Origin: a virus | IMG/VR virus record: IMGVR_UViG_3300030060_001896 | Coordinates: 1-39,579 of that record | Length of the DNA: 39,579 bases | Reading direction: 5' to 3' (one strand) | Shown: in pieces, positions 38,856 through 39,579 of the stretch | Layout of the letters: each line of letters begins with the position of its first letter | Position numbering within the stretch: position 1 is the first letter of the stretch | Translations under genes and position numbers: made by a program | The notes under the pieces: generated by a model | Databases searched by the model: none | What the model was told of the DNA's origin: nothing | The model's input: the letters and a program-made list of their open reading frames with translations, nothing else

Positions 38856-39579
38856 TATGCAACCGATCCAAAATCATCTGTTCCTGTTACAGAACCTGTT
38901 ACTAAACCAAAATCTAAATTAGCTAACCCTAAATCAGATTTAACTTCTGCCGCAGAGCGACTTTCTAAACCATTCGCAGTGAATCGTGCAAACTCGTTAT
39001 CTGCTACTGAACTACTGTCTATTTTGACTGCATTAGTATTACTGATACCAAATGTTAAAGATGCTTGTGCGCCTATATCAGATAAAACCTCACTAGCAGA
39101 CCTACCCTCTATAGCTGTGCCGTCTACTCGTAAAAAGTCATTGTCTGCCACACCGCTTGTAAATTTGGGTACGTTATTATTTGATATTCCTGTGGATAGA
39201 GTGGCAGTTGATGTAATCGATGTGCCATTAAGGGTCATTGCATCTGCCTCTAATGTACCATCTACATCTACATTTCCAGATATGTCTAAATTAGTAAACA
39301 CAGAAGTTCCTGTACCAGTTATAGTGCCACTAACGCTTACATTACCACTAGCATCTCTAAACACCGCTTTTTCTGCTGGCTGAGTGCAAAACAGTGTTTT
39401 TGTACCAGAACCCCAATTAACAGCGTTATCAGAGTTACTAGACTGTAGTATCGTAGTTCGAGCTAACGTAGTGCCAGAGGAGGTATAAGTGCCTATACCC
39501 ACCTCAAAATCAGAACCAAGAGTGCAAGCGTAATAAGTAGTATTGCCATTACCGATTGAACCAAAAGACTCAAACCCAG
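38855..39579 (-). CDS. tail fibre protein, N-terminus beyond the window edge
   Basis: The frame is open to the right edge: before the GTG at 39502 it continues with GFESFGSIGNGNTTYYACT, then LGSDFEVGIGTYTS, so the gene starts outside the window. It reads RTTILQSSNSDNAVNW and KTLFCTQPAEKAV, a pattern I recall from marine tail fibres, then Gly/Thr/Ser repeats of the 'SGNVDVDGTLEADAMTLNG' kind. It overlaps the following gene by one base (TAATG). Confidence 0.82.
   Translation of the reverse strand, partial: GFESFGSIGNGNTTYYACTLGSDFEVGIGTYTSSGTTLARTTILQSSNSDNAVNWGSGTKTLFCTQPAEKAVFRDASGNVSVSGTITGTGTSVFTNLDISGNVDVDGTLEADAMTLNGTSITSTATLSTGISNNNVPKFTSGVADNDFLRVDGTAIEGRSASEVLSDIGAQASLTFGISNTNAVKIDSSSVADNEFARFTANGLESRSAAEVKSDLGLANLDFGLVTGSVTGTDDFGSVA

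Noticed and set aside
1-39579. tRNA genes, integrase and attachment sites
   Set aside because: I looked for T-loop-like sequences with acceptor arms and for a tyrosine or serine recombinase on both strands and found none I could support.

Overview
The window is a piece of an AT-rich tailed-phage genome, most likely an uncultured marine phage with a short, podovirus-like tail. Evidence: a large and a small terminase subunit, a phage replication and recombination set, two peptidoglycan hydrolases, and a long run of virion and tail-fibre genes of the kinds common in marine virome contigs (LamG/SPRY fibres, the 'RFRPGINKETT' tail protein, repeat-rich fibres). Almost every gene is on the minus strand, with ATGA/TAATG start-stop overlaps and recognisable ribosome binding sites. 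No integrase, portal, capsid, DNA polymerase, tRNA or CRISPR array was found, so the rest of the genome lies outside the window and the lifestyle cannot be settled.

Layout, described from right to left because that is the direction of transcription. 39579-23429: tail and virion operon (fibres, a 22-residue-repeat protein, a tail gene interrupted by an in-frame stop, internal virion-type proteins) ending in a GH108 endolysin. 23154-23446: a two-gene plus-strand islet (RHH-like protein and a membrane peptide). 23110-13626: DNA metabolism (DUF1064-like nuclease, Sak4-like ATPase, SSB-like protein, SF2 helicase, m5C methyltransferase, Cas4/RecB-like nuclease, primase-helicase). 13190-13632: a plus-strand unit with a 51-residue ORF, a candidate structured RNA and a terminator. 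13120-9443: gamma-glutamylcyclotransferase-like protein, SleB-like hydrolase, adenine methyltransferase and TerS. 9375-4208: an accessory region of small independent transcription units, including an amidoligase-family enzyme and an XRE regulator. 4162-1: the terminase operon (TerL plus uncharacterised proteins).

The accessory region is the most unusual part. Eight promoters carry the same 13-bp palindromic site (GCAA-Y/R-NN-TTGC type). In most of them it fills the -10-proximal part of a 17-bp spacer. Several of these units end in their own intrinsic terminator, and nearly all leaders contain ATCAACAAC or a variant next to the ribosome binding site. The XRE gene is in one of these units, so a phage-encoded regulon with autoregulation is a reasonable model. 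The same part of the genome is loaded with CGATCAATT (26 copies counted by eye, often doubled into GATCAATTGATC), both between genes and inside coding sequence.

Three further points stand out. The m5C methyltransferase gene wholly contains a second 416-codon reading frame with its own ribosome binding site and LPTP-type repeats. A plus-strand intergenic region folds on paper into a three-way junction whose G-U pairs favour the plus strand. The phage also carries an amidoligase-like enzyme and a gamma-glutamylcyclotransferase-like enzyme, each behind a promoter with the same operator.
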